This document shows, one piece after another, positions 8,297 to 16,395 of a stretch of DNA of 57,011 nt (within the stretch, counting starts at the first letter, position 1; each line of letters opens with the position of its first letter). The position numbers and the translations under genes were made by a program. Under the pieces are notes generated by a model. The model did not search any database and was not told where the DNA came from. It saw only the letters and a program-made list of their open reading frames with translations. Origin of the DNA: Robiginitomaculum sp. Its GTDB lineage: Bacteria; Pseudomonadota; Alphaproteobacteria; Caulobacterales; Maricaulaceae. The stretch is taken from NCBI GenBank assembly GCA_015485155.1, contig WFUF01000015.1, positions 1 to 57,011 of the forward strand, written 5' to 3'.

Positions 8297-9342
8297 CACA
8301 TAAACTTTCCTCGCATCACAGTTTCCAGATGATCATTAATAAGCTCGGTGTCATATCCTGAGGATGACTTTACCAGTTGCGCCCATTTATACAAAGAAGG
8401 CAAATTCATCGGATTACCCTGCAGCACTTCGCGCTTGATAAACGGATAGCCCGACAAGATCAGTTGATCCCAGAAAAAATGGGAGGCATTTAGCGGGCTT
8501 CCATTTTCTGCATGTTCAAAAATTTGCTGCAGTACCGCTTTGTGTTTTGGAGAAAGTTTTTTATCCTCCAGAACTGTTGCATCGCCAACTGATTCAATAA
8601 AATCTGCTAATTGATCACGATAACGAAATAAGGATCTGCATCGCAAACCGGATTTGCGGGCTTCACGGCTCAATCCTATTTCGTGCTTGCGGATTACCCA
8701 TGACTTTGATGGCACATGCACATAGTTTTGCCAGCGCTCAGCAAAAAAGGGATGGCTAATGGCTGATTTGTGAAACAGTAAAAAGTAACTTTGTAAATGA
8801 TATTTTGTATCCCAGCTATCGGTCATAGCCCATATATCAGCCTGTTTTGATGTCATCTTATCCAATAACGGGCCAAGGGGAAATAGCGGGCCATAAACAC
8901 TGTCATTGCATAACAATATGCTGTTGATATCATCAAGGTTTCCTAAGGACTTTATCCCGTCAGCATATGCGCCAAAGTCATAGCCTTTATTGTGCCGCCA
9001 TAAGATTTTATCTACATGACCCTGTAATTTATCTCGTTCTGCTTGCGGGAATTTTGGAGAATTGCTGACGAAAATTATCCGTCGGTTGGCCTTGGCCAAA
9101 GCCAATAAATATTCCAGTACAAAGCCGTGAACAACGCCATTCTTGTCAAAGTGTACAAAAATTGCGATGTCCCTGCTGTTGGTTTCTTGTTTGCCTTTCC
9201 AGGCTTCTTTTATCCAGGATTTGCGCCCAAAGAGCTTAGCCCAGACAAATTTCGCATACTGGGTCACATAATCAGAGCGTTCCCGTTCGCCAACAAACAA
9301 CATCCACACTCTGCGAGCCAGCGCCCGTAATCGTTTTATCAT
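8296..9342 (-). CDS. Rhamnan synthesis F (RgpF)-family protein
   Basis: A 348-residue protein of the RgpF/rhamnan-synthesis family, seen from AIFVHFDKNGVVHGFVLEYLLAL, IIFVSNSP, WRHNKGYDFGAYADGI, ILLCNDSVYGPL, DIWAMTDSW and a C-terminal HFFWDQLILSGYPFIKREVL. Members are glycosyltransferase-like enzymes in rhamnose-containing polysaccharide synthesis. No signal peptide is seen, so it is probably cytoplasmic or membrane-associated. It is locked into the operon by an ATGA overlap with the methyltransferase upstream and a TGATG overlap with gspE downstream. The exact sugar cannot be told from the sequence. Confidence 0.8.
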   Translation of the reverse strand: MIKRLRALARRVWMLFVGERERSDYVTQYAKFVWAKLFGRKSWIKEAWKGKQETNSRDIAIFVHFDKNGVVHGFVLEYLLALAKANRRIIFVSNSPKFPQAERDKLQGHVDKILWRHNKGYDFGAYADGIKSLGNLDDINSILLCNDSVYGPLFPLGPLLDKMTSKQADIWAMTDSWDTKYHLQSYFLLFHKSAISHPFFAERWQNYVHVPSKSWVIRKHEIGLSREARKSGLRCRSLFRYRDQLADFIESVGDATVLEDKKLSPKHKAVLQQIFEHAENGSPLNASHFFWDQLILSGYPFIKREVLQGNPMNLPSLYKWAQLVKSSSGYDTELINDHLETVMRGKFM

Positions 9343-11879
9343 GTCCTGATTTTACCTCTGATTTCAGCATCCAGTTCATTGCGCCTTGATGATAATATTG
9401 ATGTTATCGTCCGGTTTTCATCATCAAACAGGCGATTTGCAACCTGTTTGGCCTGGGCGCTCTTTCCTGAACGGGCAAGGGATAATGACTGGTGAAACAG
9501 GGCCTGATCACGCAATTTATCATCTCTTGTCAATTGTGCAGCTTGCGCAAATTTCTCCACCGCCAATTCGGGCTGGTTTTTATGATTCAAATAATACATA
9601 GCCAGCGCATAAAGCACTTGCGGGTCTTTGTTGTCAGGATCAATTGACTTTTGCAATTTACCAATTTTTGAATATTTCCCCCGGTTGGAGGCATCAACAA
9701 GTTGATCCCGGATTTGCTGCCGGGCTATTTTTAACGCATTTGATGCTTCCTGGCGCAATTCTTCATCAGAACCCTCATTTGCCAGTTTCAGCCATTTTGA
9801 TGCTGTTACCGGGTCCTTCATACGGTTCAAGTAGTCGATGCCAAGGGCAAATAACAGGCTTTGTGGTGTTTGATTGCCTTTGGCTACATCTTCCATTTGT
9901 TCACGGAATTTGCCAATAGTATTGACATCCCTGTCATTGACAGCTTGCAAAAATATCTGAATTTCAGTGTCAGTAATCTGCTGCTTTAAATCAACGGCAG
10001 TTTTGCCACTTGTCACCCGCAATGCCCGCTTTAGAAGCTGTAAGCATTTGCCGTTATCAGTGTCCTTGTGTAACCGGGCCAGTGCAATCAAGACGCTTGC
10101 ATCTGTTTTTTTTGCAGGCCGGGCTAATAATCCTGCTCTGATTTGTTCAATATCTTTGGCCAATTCCTGTTGTCCGCCTTTGGCCAGCAATTCGGCACCG
10201 CGCGCTGCGGCATGATCCCCCCAAACAGCGCGCAAGGCTGTCCATGGTGGTTTTTTAGGTGCGTCGCTCAAAGCCATCTGCAACCAGAATATACCGGATT
10301 TACGGTCAAAATCATCATTTAAGGCCAGCATGGCCAGACCGGTGGCCGCAGATCGTTCCCGCTCGCTTTTTATGCCGTCACGCTGTAATGCCTGTGCGAT
10401 ATTATCGGCAAAGGGGCGGGCTGTTTCCCACTTTCCGGTATTGGCAGCGGCAGAAAAAACATCCAGCTCAGCATTAAAATATGCAGCTTTACATTGATCA
10501 TGGATTGGAGACTCTTGAGCAATACGCAAACGCTTTGCTGCCAGTTCAGGCTTATCATTGGCGCTAAGCCCAATGGCAAGGGCATCGGCCAAGCCAGACA
10601 ATAACCGGTTTTCCATATCAACGACATTTACCTTGTGCAGGGCTTTGTGCAAAATGTCGGCACTGTGGCGACAGGATTCAAAAAACTTCAGGGCTTTGTC
10701 CATATCCTTTCCGTGGTTTAATGCCAGCACTCCTGAATGATACAATGTGGAGCAGATATTGAACGGAATAAGGTTTGCGAATTTTTCAAAACTCATGGCT
10801 TCCGGGTCGGGAAAAACCAACTGATCCGGCCGGTTCAGGTCTATATTAAATACAGAGCGCCAGTGAGTTGTTAGCTTTTCCAGACTTTTTGCAGCTTTTT
10901 GGTACTGGGCTGCATTTACTTGTTCTTTTATCAAGCGGCCGCAAAATCCGGTGAAAAGCTGATTATGTCCTTTAAAATCAGTAATTTGCTTGTTTAGATA
11001 TTTTGAATAAAGAGCAAGTCCATCACTGGTGTTGTTTTGCAGGTTCAACGGCTTATTTGATCCATAGGCAATAAGCGTATCACCATTGCAATGTACCTTT
11101 ACATGCTTAAAACCAGAACGCCTTAAGGTTTTTTGTAAGCCAGTTTTGGAAAACAGCACAATATGAGAACCCGGCGAGACCAGAGGTATCATACTGTCCA
11201 GTTCCCGACCCATCTTTATGCCCGCAATGTCCGGTGTTGTTAGAACCAGAACTCCATCAGATTTTAGACTTTGGCGCAAGGGTGCCAAAAAGCCATCGGG
11301 ATCAGCAACATGTTCTATTACTTCTGATGAGTAAACCACGTCCACAGGTTCAGTTTGCAGTGCAGTATTTTCATCCAGATAAATCGGCAATACGGGTATG
11401 TTTAACTCTTTGGCACCGACCCGTGCCAGTGATGAAGGATCACATCCGGATACATCCCAGTGCAGGGCTTCATGGGCAAAGTGCAAGCCCAATCCATAAC
11501 CGCAGCCAATTTCAAGCAGGGACTTTTTGCTGCCATCGGCTAAGGGCAAAAACGGCTCAATCATTGAAAGTTGCCCGGCGCCTTGCTCCAGATAGTATTT
11601 TAAGGCAGCAGTTTCACGAATTCCTTCCCCATCTTTGGTTTTTTTGCCCTCATAGGCCGGAGGTTTTAAGTCCGGGAAATGCCCGGTTCCACAAGCCGGA
11701 CATTCATAAAGGGCAAAGCGGTGAAACCTGTGTGCCGGGCTGGCGGTATCGAGCCGCGATGTCATGGACGTATTTTCTCTGCAGGCGGGACAGGTTAATT
11801 TGCGGGCACGGGATTTGTGCCAGCGCAGCCACCCTTTTTTGCGGGCAAAGATATCAATTCCCTGCAGTACTGGTTTCAT
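9339..11879 (-). CDS. Zinc-ribbon SAM methyltransferase fused to a long TPR-like helical domain
   Basis: An 846-residue cytoplasmic protein. Residues 30-63 carry two CPAC pairs (Cys30/33 and Cys60/63) forming a zinc ribbon. Residues about 118-260 are a class I methyltransferase with motif I LLEIGCGYGLG, VVYSSEVIEHVADP and DGVLVLTTPDI. The remaining roughly 500 residues are helical repeats resembling TPR or Sel1-like solenoids, for example QVLYALAMYYLNHKNQPELAVEKF. Similar ribbon-methyltransferases modify sugars in polysaccharide clusters. The solenoid may bind a partner. It overlaps wzt by 26 nt and rgpF by 4 nt. Substrate unknown. Confidence 0.72.
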   Translation of the reverse strand: MKPVLQGIDIFARKKGWLRWHKSRARKLTCPACRENTSMTSRLDTASPAHRFHRFALYECPACGTGHFPDLKPPAYEGKKTKDGEGIRETAALKYYLEQGAGQLSMIEPFLPLADGSKKSLLEIGCGYGLGLHFAHEALHWDVSGCDPSSLARVGAKELNIPVLPIYLDENTALQTEPVDVVYSSEVIEHVADPDGFLAPLRQSLKSDGVLVLTTPDIAGIKMGRELDSMIPLVSPGSHIVLFSKTGLQKTLRRSGFKHVKVHCNGDTLIAYGSNKPLNLQNNTSDGLALYSKYLNKQITDFKGHNQLFTGFCGRLIKEQVNAAQYQKAAKSLEKLTTHWRSVFNIDLNRPDQLVFPDPEAMSFEKFANLIPFNICSTLYHSGVLALNHGKDMDKALKFFESCRHSADILHKALHKVNVVDMENRLLSGLADALAIGLSANDKPELAAKRLRIAQESPIHDQCKAAYFNAELDVFSAAANTGKWETARPFADNIAQALQRDGIKSERERSAATGLAMLALNDDFDRKSGIFWLQMALSDAPKKPPWTALRAVWGDHAAARGAELLAKGGQQELAKDIEQIRAGLLARPAKKTDASVLIALARLHKDTDNGKCLQLLKRALRVTSGKTAVDLKQQITDTEIQIFLQAVNDRDVNTIGKFREQMEDVAKGNQTPQSLLFALGIDYLNRMKDPVTASKWLKLANEGSDEELRQEASNALKIARQQIRDQLVDASNRGKYSKIGKLQKSIDPDNKDPQVLYALAMYYLNHKNQPELAVEKFAQAAQLTRDDKLRDQALFHQSLSLARSGKSAQAKQVANRLFDDENRTITSILSSRRNELDAEIRGKIRT

Positions 11880-12591
11880 AATAGCTAACTGCTTTTTCTA
11901 TGGTTCCGTTATAAAGCGCTTTTCCTTCGTGTAATACCAGTCCTTTTTCGCAAAGATCCCGCAAAACTGGCAAGGCATGGGAGACAAATACAAAAGAACG
12001 GCCTTGAGCCTTGGCCGCGTAGAAAAAATCAAAACATTTTAGTTGAAATCTCATATCCCCGGCGGCCAGTGCTTCGTCAATCAGCAATATATCTGTTGGT
12101 GCCATTGCTGCCATTGCAAAGCCGAGCCGGGCAAATTGCCCCGAAGAATACCAGCGGGTTGGCTCGGACAATTTTGAGCCGAGTTCACAAAATCTGGCAA
12201 CTTTTTCATAATATGAATCGCGCTCAGACTTGGGAACGCCAAGCAGCCGGGCCGCCATGCGCATGTTTTCCCAGCCAGAAAGATCGGGGTGTGCTCCGGA
12301 TCCCACTTCAAGCAAAGAGCCAATTCTGCCCTTTAGTACAGCAGTGCCACAACTTGGCTCAATGATTCCGGCCAGCACCTTTAACAAGGTGCTTTTCCCC
12401 GAGCCATTTCTTCCCATAACCCCCAACGCTTCACCTTTTGCTAGATCAAAGTTGATATTTTTGAGGGCGTATCTTTGTTTTGCGGGCTCTCCACCCAAAG
12501 CCTGATAAAGTGGGCGGGCAGCACCCACATTTGCAAGGGAAAAGACCTTATCCAGTTTTGATACGGTAATTACAGTTTCATCAGAGGGCAT
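11854..12591 (-). CDS. Polysaccharide ABC exporter ATP-binding protein (Wzt/KpsT-like)
   Basis: About 245 residues with Walker A GRNGSGKST, the signature region WYSSGQFARLGFAMAAM in the degenerate form usual for Wzt/KpsT/TagH, and Walker B DILLIDEALAAGD. It energises export of a finished glycan through the neighbouring permease. It ends shortly after the nucleotide-binding domain, so it lacks the C-terminal carbohydrate-binding domain of O-antigen Wzt proteins. The ATG at 12591 has AAGGA about 10 nt upstream. A GTG at 12600 has poorer spacing. It overlaps the permease by 11 nt. Confidence 0.87.
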   Translation of the reverse strand: MPSDETVITVSKLDKVFSLANVGAARPLYQALGGEPAKQRYALKNINFDLAKGEALGVMGRNGSGKSTLLKVLAGIIEPSCGTAVLKGRIGSLLEVGSGAHPDLSGWENMRMAARLLGVPKSERDSYYEKVARFCELGSKLSEPTRWYSSGQFARLGFAMAAMAPTDILLIDEALAAGDMRFQLKCFDFFYAAKAQGRSFVFVSHALPVLRDLCEKGLVLHEGKALYNGTIEKAVSYYETSTAGN

Positions 12592-13396
12592 CTGCAGCAC
12601 GTCCTTCTAATTTAGTAAATAACCATACCCCCCCGACCAGCAATATTATCGAACTGCCTGTGGATATCAGTAAAAGGCCAATGTCTGGCATCGACCCTCC
12701 CAGTAAAGACCAGCGCAGTCCTTCGATAATGCCTGAATATGGATTGATAGCGTAAAGAACAGCATATTCTTGCGGGATCAGGCTTGCTGGATAAATGATC
12801 GGGGATGCAAACATCAATACTTGCAGCCCCAAAGCAATGGTCTGGCGTAAATCACGCCAGGCTCCGCAAACTCCGCCAAGTGCTGCCGCCAGTCCGGTTG
12901 TGGCCAAAAATGCCAGCAGTAAAAACAGCGGAGCAAACACCAGTTTCAAGGTTAGCGGGATGGCAAACAGCAATCCTACGAAAACTGCAACCGTTAAGGA
13001 TATTATTACATCAATACTGGCACCGGCTACATTGGCCAGCACCGGAGCCAGTCGCGGCAATGAGGTTTGTCGTAACATTGGTGCGGCGCTTTCAAATACA
13101 TTGGCGCTTTCGCTCAAAGCTCGTTGTACACCCTGCCACAAGGCAACGCCGACAAACACGAATGCCGGATAAGGAATATTACCAGAGGGAACCCGAACCA
13201 GTGCGCCAAAAAACACCGCAAATAACAGGGCGAGAATAATTGGCTGTAGCAGCATCCATGACAGACCAACCAGAGGTTTTTCAAATCTGGCCCTGAACTG
13301 GCGCTCAACCAGAGCAGATACAGCCTCACGGTTTTGCCATAGTCGTTTGATATGACCCTTTGCGTTAGCCTTGCGAATGGAAATAATTTCTTTCAT
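12581..13396 (-). CDS. Polysaccharide ABC exporter permease (Wzm/KpsM-like, ABC-2)
   Basis: From ATG 13396 a 271-residue ABC-2 permease with about six membrane helices. The N-terminal amphipathic part includes LVERQFRARFEKPLVGLSWMLLQP, typical of Wzm/KpsM, and the C-terminal part has the family stretch ASPIIYPASLIPQEYAVLYAINPYSGIIEGLRW. It forms the channel for glycan export across the inner membrane with the ATPase downstream. An upstream in-frame extension to 13468 would overlap gspO and is disfavoured. It lies 26 nt after the gspO stop. Confidence 0.87.
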   Translation of the reverse strand: MKEIISIRKANAKGHIKRLWQNREAVSALVERQFRARFEKPLVGLSWMLLQPIILALLFAVFFGALVRVPSGNIPYPAFVFVGVALWQGVQRALSESANVFESAAPMLRQTSLPRLAPVLANVAGASIDVIISLTVAVFVGLLFAIPLTLKLVFAPLFLLLAFLATTGLAAALGGVCGAWRDLRQTIALGLQVLMFASPIIYPASLIPQEYAVLYAINPYSGIIEGLRWSLLGGSMPDIGLLLISTGSSIILLVGGVWLFTKLEGRAADAL

Positions 13397-13422
13397 CAGA
13401 TTGTTTTGCCTGAAGGGTTTAA

Positions 13423-14190
13423 TTACAGCAAGTGTATTGTGACCCCATCGCGGCCACTCCATAACCACAAAATAAAAATGGCCAGAGACAAAGCCGGGCC
13501 GAAACTAAGCGCCGTGTCCGATTTTATCGGTTTTTGTTGCACAAGCCTAAGAATTAGCAATGAGGTAATAGCAAAAAAACATGCAAGTAACACAACCCAG
13601 CTAAGTGCGAATGGCCCAAGCCATGCGCCTCCGGCAGCCAGCAATTTTGCATCACCAAGACCAAGACCTTCGCGTCCGCGCAGTAACTGATAGAGTTTGG
13701 CAAGCAGATAAAACGCACCAAAGCCAATTATGGTGCCAAATAGCCCAAGCCAGAAAAATTCCAGCCCTCCAATCCAGCTAATAATTATCAAGCCAGCTAT
13801 GATCAAACCGATGGTAATACCATCTGGCAAAATTCGTAACCGCAAATCCACCAGTGAACCGAACAACAATGTCCAGCCAAACAATGCGCAAACAACCTGC
13901 AACCATCCTGAAAACACAAAAACAGATGCAAGGGCAATCAGCATTGCCATGAGTTCTGTAAACAAATGAGCCTGTGCAATATGGGCTTTGCATTTTCGGC
14001 ACTTTCCACCCAATAGCAAAAAACTAAATACCGGAATGATGTCGATCAGTATCAATTCTGTCTGGCAATTCTTGCACCTTGATCTGGTTTGTAAAATTGC
14101 CCGTCTGTTGGGCCATTCCATGGCACTTGCACTTATGAAGCTGCCTATAAAAGGGCTTGATAACAACAAAAAGAACCCGAACACAGACAA
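13423..14190 (-). CDS. gspO: Prepilin peptidase GspO (PilD-like)
   Basis: A 255-residue polytopic aspartic peptidase that cleaves and N-methylates the pseudopilins of this operon. It has the paired zinc motifs CKNC and CRKC in the N-terminal cytoplasmic loop (with LILIDIIPVFSFLLLGGKC between them), and the two catalytic Asp sites in GSLVDLRLRILPD and GLGLGDAKLLAAGGAWLG. About eight membrane helices are expected. The start is unclear: TTG at 14190 or GTG at 14184, with no ATG nearby. It lies 4 nt after the gspD stop. Confidence 0.92.
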   Translation of the reverse strand: MSVFGFFLLLSSPFIGSFISASAMEWPNRRAILQTRSRCKNCQTELILIDIIPVFSFLLLGGKCRKCKAHIAQAHLFTELMAMLIALASVFVFSGWLQVVCALFGWTLLFGSLVDLRLRILPDGITIGLIIAGLIIISWIGGLEFFWLGLFGTIIGFGAFYLLAKLYQLLRGREGLGLGDAKLLAAGGAWLGPFALSWVVLLACFFAITSLLILRLVQQKPIKSDTALSFGPALSLAIFILWLWSGRDGVTIHLL

Positions 14191-14194
14191 GGCG

Positions 14195-16312
14195 CTATTC
14201 GTCTTTATTTTCCTGAGAGGATTCGCGGCCTATCAGCACCATGCGCTGCCGTATTTCATCCAGTATTTTTGACATGTCTCTATCCACATTCAACACCCGT
14301 GGTGTCAAAAACACGATCAGTTCGGTGCGCTTGCCGGTGATATTATGCCCGCCAAACAGGTTTTTCACCCCCGGAATATCAGACAATACCGGCAAACCTG
14401 ATACAGCATTTTGTTTTTCATCTGAAATAAGTCCGCCCAGCAAAACAGTCTGACCAGACCTAGCCGCAACAGTGCTTTCAAGCAGGCGTTTGGAAATAGT
14501 CGGGGTCAAAGGCCCGGCAGAAGCCGTAGCAGAAACATTGGACACTTCCTGACGAATTTCCATGGTTACCAGACCAGTAGACGAGATACGCGGAGTTACA
14601 TCTAAAATTACCCCGGTGTCTCGAAACTCCACAGTATTTACCTGCGGAGCATTGGTGTTGACTACTCCTTGGCTCTGGCGGGTAATTACCGGCACCTGAT
14701 CGCCGACCTGCAAGTGGGCCTTCTTGTTATCAAGGGCTACAATATGCGGAGATGATACAATTTTAAGCTCGGTAACATTATCCAGAACATCAAGTGCAAA
14801 TCTGGCATCAGTGCCCTGATCAAGAATGAAGTTAAATCCCGGAAATACGCCATCTGCATCAAGGCCGGCTCCGTTGGAAAATCCACCACGGCCGCTGTCG
14901 GCAATTCTGCCCAGTCCGCGAGTGGTGAAGAAATACTGCACCCCATAGCGCAAGGTATCGTTTAAGGTTACTTCGGCTATTACCATATCAATCAGCACCT
15001 GCGCCGGTGGCTGGTCAATTTCGCGTAAGGTTTTAGCTACAAGTTTCTGCCCCTGCTGGGTAGCAAGCACCACGAGTGTATTATTGATAGGATCACCAAT
15101 AATTCTGGGCGCTCCGGTTTTATTGTGCAAAACTGCATTACTGTTAACGGGTCGTGTGGTGGGCGCACGGCGGCTGGTATTGGTTGTTTGTCTTTGATCC
15201 GGGGTGACGTTGGAAGAGCGGCTTGCTGCTGCTCCTCCAAACAACTGGTTTAACAAATCAGCAGTTTCCAGCGCCTTGCCATTTTCAACCTTATAGGTGC
15301 GCAGCATAACGTCTGACGGCCCACCCATATCGAGCCGTTCTATCCATAATTGGGCTTTTTTAAGCATTTCATTGCTGGGTGCCAGAACCAAAATGGCGTT
15401 AATGCGCTGGATGGCCTGTAATTTGATGGCCCCCTCCATTCCGCCATCTGTACCGCTTTGTAGCAGCATTTCCAGCTCGATGATTAAATCTGCTGCCGAA
15501 GCATTTTTTAAGGGGAAGATACCAGTGGCCATGCCGGCCATCCAGTCCACATCAAAGGCCTTTACTGCCGCCAGAGCATTAGCCCGTTCAGTGCTGTTTC
15601 CGGTTACCAGTAACAGGTTTCGTACCGGATCAGGTTTTATGGCTCCGGTGCGTGTGACTGTGCTTTCCAGTAAGGAAATCATATTCTTCGCCGAGACATA
15701 ACGTAACGGAATTAGAGTGACGCCAAAGCCGGGGGCTTGAGCATTGCTAAATCTGGTTTGGCCACCAGCAAAAATCTCACCGGCAGGTGCAATGCGCCAA
15801 GTCTGATCGGTTTGCACCATGGCTGCAGAGTTCATTGACAATACAGTTTCCAGCAAAGCAAGCAGTCCGTCACGACTAACCGAGCCGCCGGTGGCAGCGG
15901 TGACCTTGCCTTGCACCCTTGGGTCCAGAATGAATGGTTGATCAAGCAGGTCGCCCAGAATTGTTTGCACTACTTCTTGCAGATCAGCTTCGGAAAAATT
16001 GACGTTGAACCCACCTTGGGCAGTTTTGTCAGCCTGATACCTAGCAGGGCCAACCCGTACGCCTTGTGCCGGGTATATTTGTGGCTCAACGGACTGTGTC
16101 TCTGGGTTGTTTTTGGAATTGTCTTCAGCATTTGCAGGTTGCATATCAGCTTCGGAATTATTGGCAACAATGGCAAACGGGTTTCCTGTATTAACGCCAC
16201 CTCCCTGCTGACTAAGGGTTTCACAGGCCCCCAGCAGCAATATTGAACCCAGAGCAAAAGTAAGGGAAATACTTATTTTTCTCTGCGATAACTTGTTATT
16301 TTTTTCCAACAT
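14195..16312 (-). CDS. gspD: Type II secretion secretin GspD with a lipoprotein signal
   Basis: An outer-membrane secretin of about 705 residues. After the signal ISLTFALGSILLLGAC, the Cys30 lipobox (LGAC) followed by Glu suggests a lipoprotein sorted to the outer membrane. N0 (residues about 105-175) and N1-N3 domains with FPLKNASAADLIIELEMLL follow. The secretin core includes ALLDNKKAHLQVGDQVPV-like sequence, VEFRDTGVILDVTPRIS and the C-terminal GGLISDEKQNAVSGLPVLSDIPGVKNLFG. GspD forms the exit channel. The start is ambiguous among GTG 16321, TTG 16318 and ATG 16312 behind AAAGGGG. No pilotin gene is visible nearby. Confidence 0.94.
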   Translation of the reverse strand: MLEKNNKLSQRKISISLTFALGSILLLGACETLSQQGGGVNTGNPFAIVANNSEADMQPANAEDNSKNNPETQSVEPQIYPAQGVRVGPARYQADKTAQGGFNVNFSEADLQEVVQTILGDLLDQPFILDPRVQGKVTAATGGSVSRDGLLALLETVLSMNSAAMVQTDQTWRIAPAGEIFAGGQTRFSNAQAPGFGVTLIPLRYVSAKNMISLLESTVTRTGAIKPDPVRNLLLVTGNSTERANALAAVKAFDVDWMAGMATGIFPLKNASAADLIIELEMLLQSGTDGGMEGAIKLQAIQRINAILVLAPSNEMLKKAQLWIERLDMGGPSDVMLRTYKVENGKALETADLLNQLFGGAAASRSSNVTPDQRQTTNTSRRAPTTRPVNSNAVLHNKTGAPRIIGDPINNTLVVLATQQGQKLVAKTLREIDQPPAQVLIDMVIAEVTLNDTLRYGVQYFFTTRGLGRIADSGRGGFSNGAGLDADGVFPGFNFILDQGTDARFALDVLDNVTELKIVSSPHIVALDNKKAHLQVGDQVPVITRQSQGVVNTNAPQVNTVEFRDTGVILDVTPRISSTGLVTMEIRQEVSNVSATASAGPLTPTISKRLLESTVAARSGQTVLLGGLISDEKQNAVSGLPVLSDIPGVKNLFGGHNITGKRTELIVFLTPRVLNVDRDMSKILDEIRQRMVLIGRESSQENKDE

Positions 16313-16335
16313 TTGCAACACATACCCCTTTATTA

Positions 16336-16391
16336 GCCCCTTTCCTAGCAGAAGCTGTGCTTCGGCCCAAGTGGGATTTTATGATAGGGGC
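16336..16391 (-). other. Intergenic hairpin between the GT39 gene and gspD
   Basis: The 75-nt intergenic stretch has inverted arms AGGGGC and GCCCCT at its ends and an inner hairpin GAAGC-ACA-GCTTC. No T run follows on the coding strand, so it is not a typical terminator. It could be a processing or attenuation site ahead of gspD. The structure is seen in the sequence and the role is a guess. Confidence 0.45.
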
Positions 16392-16395
16392 CTCA

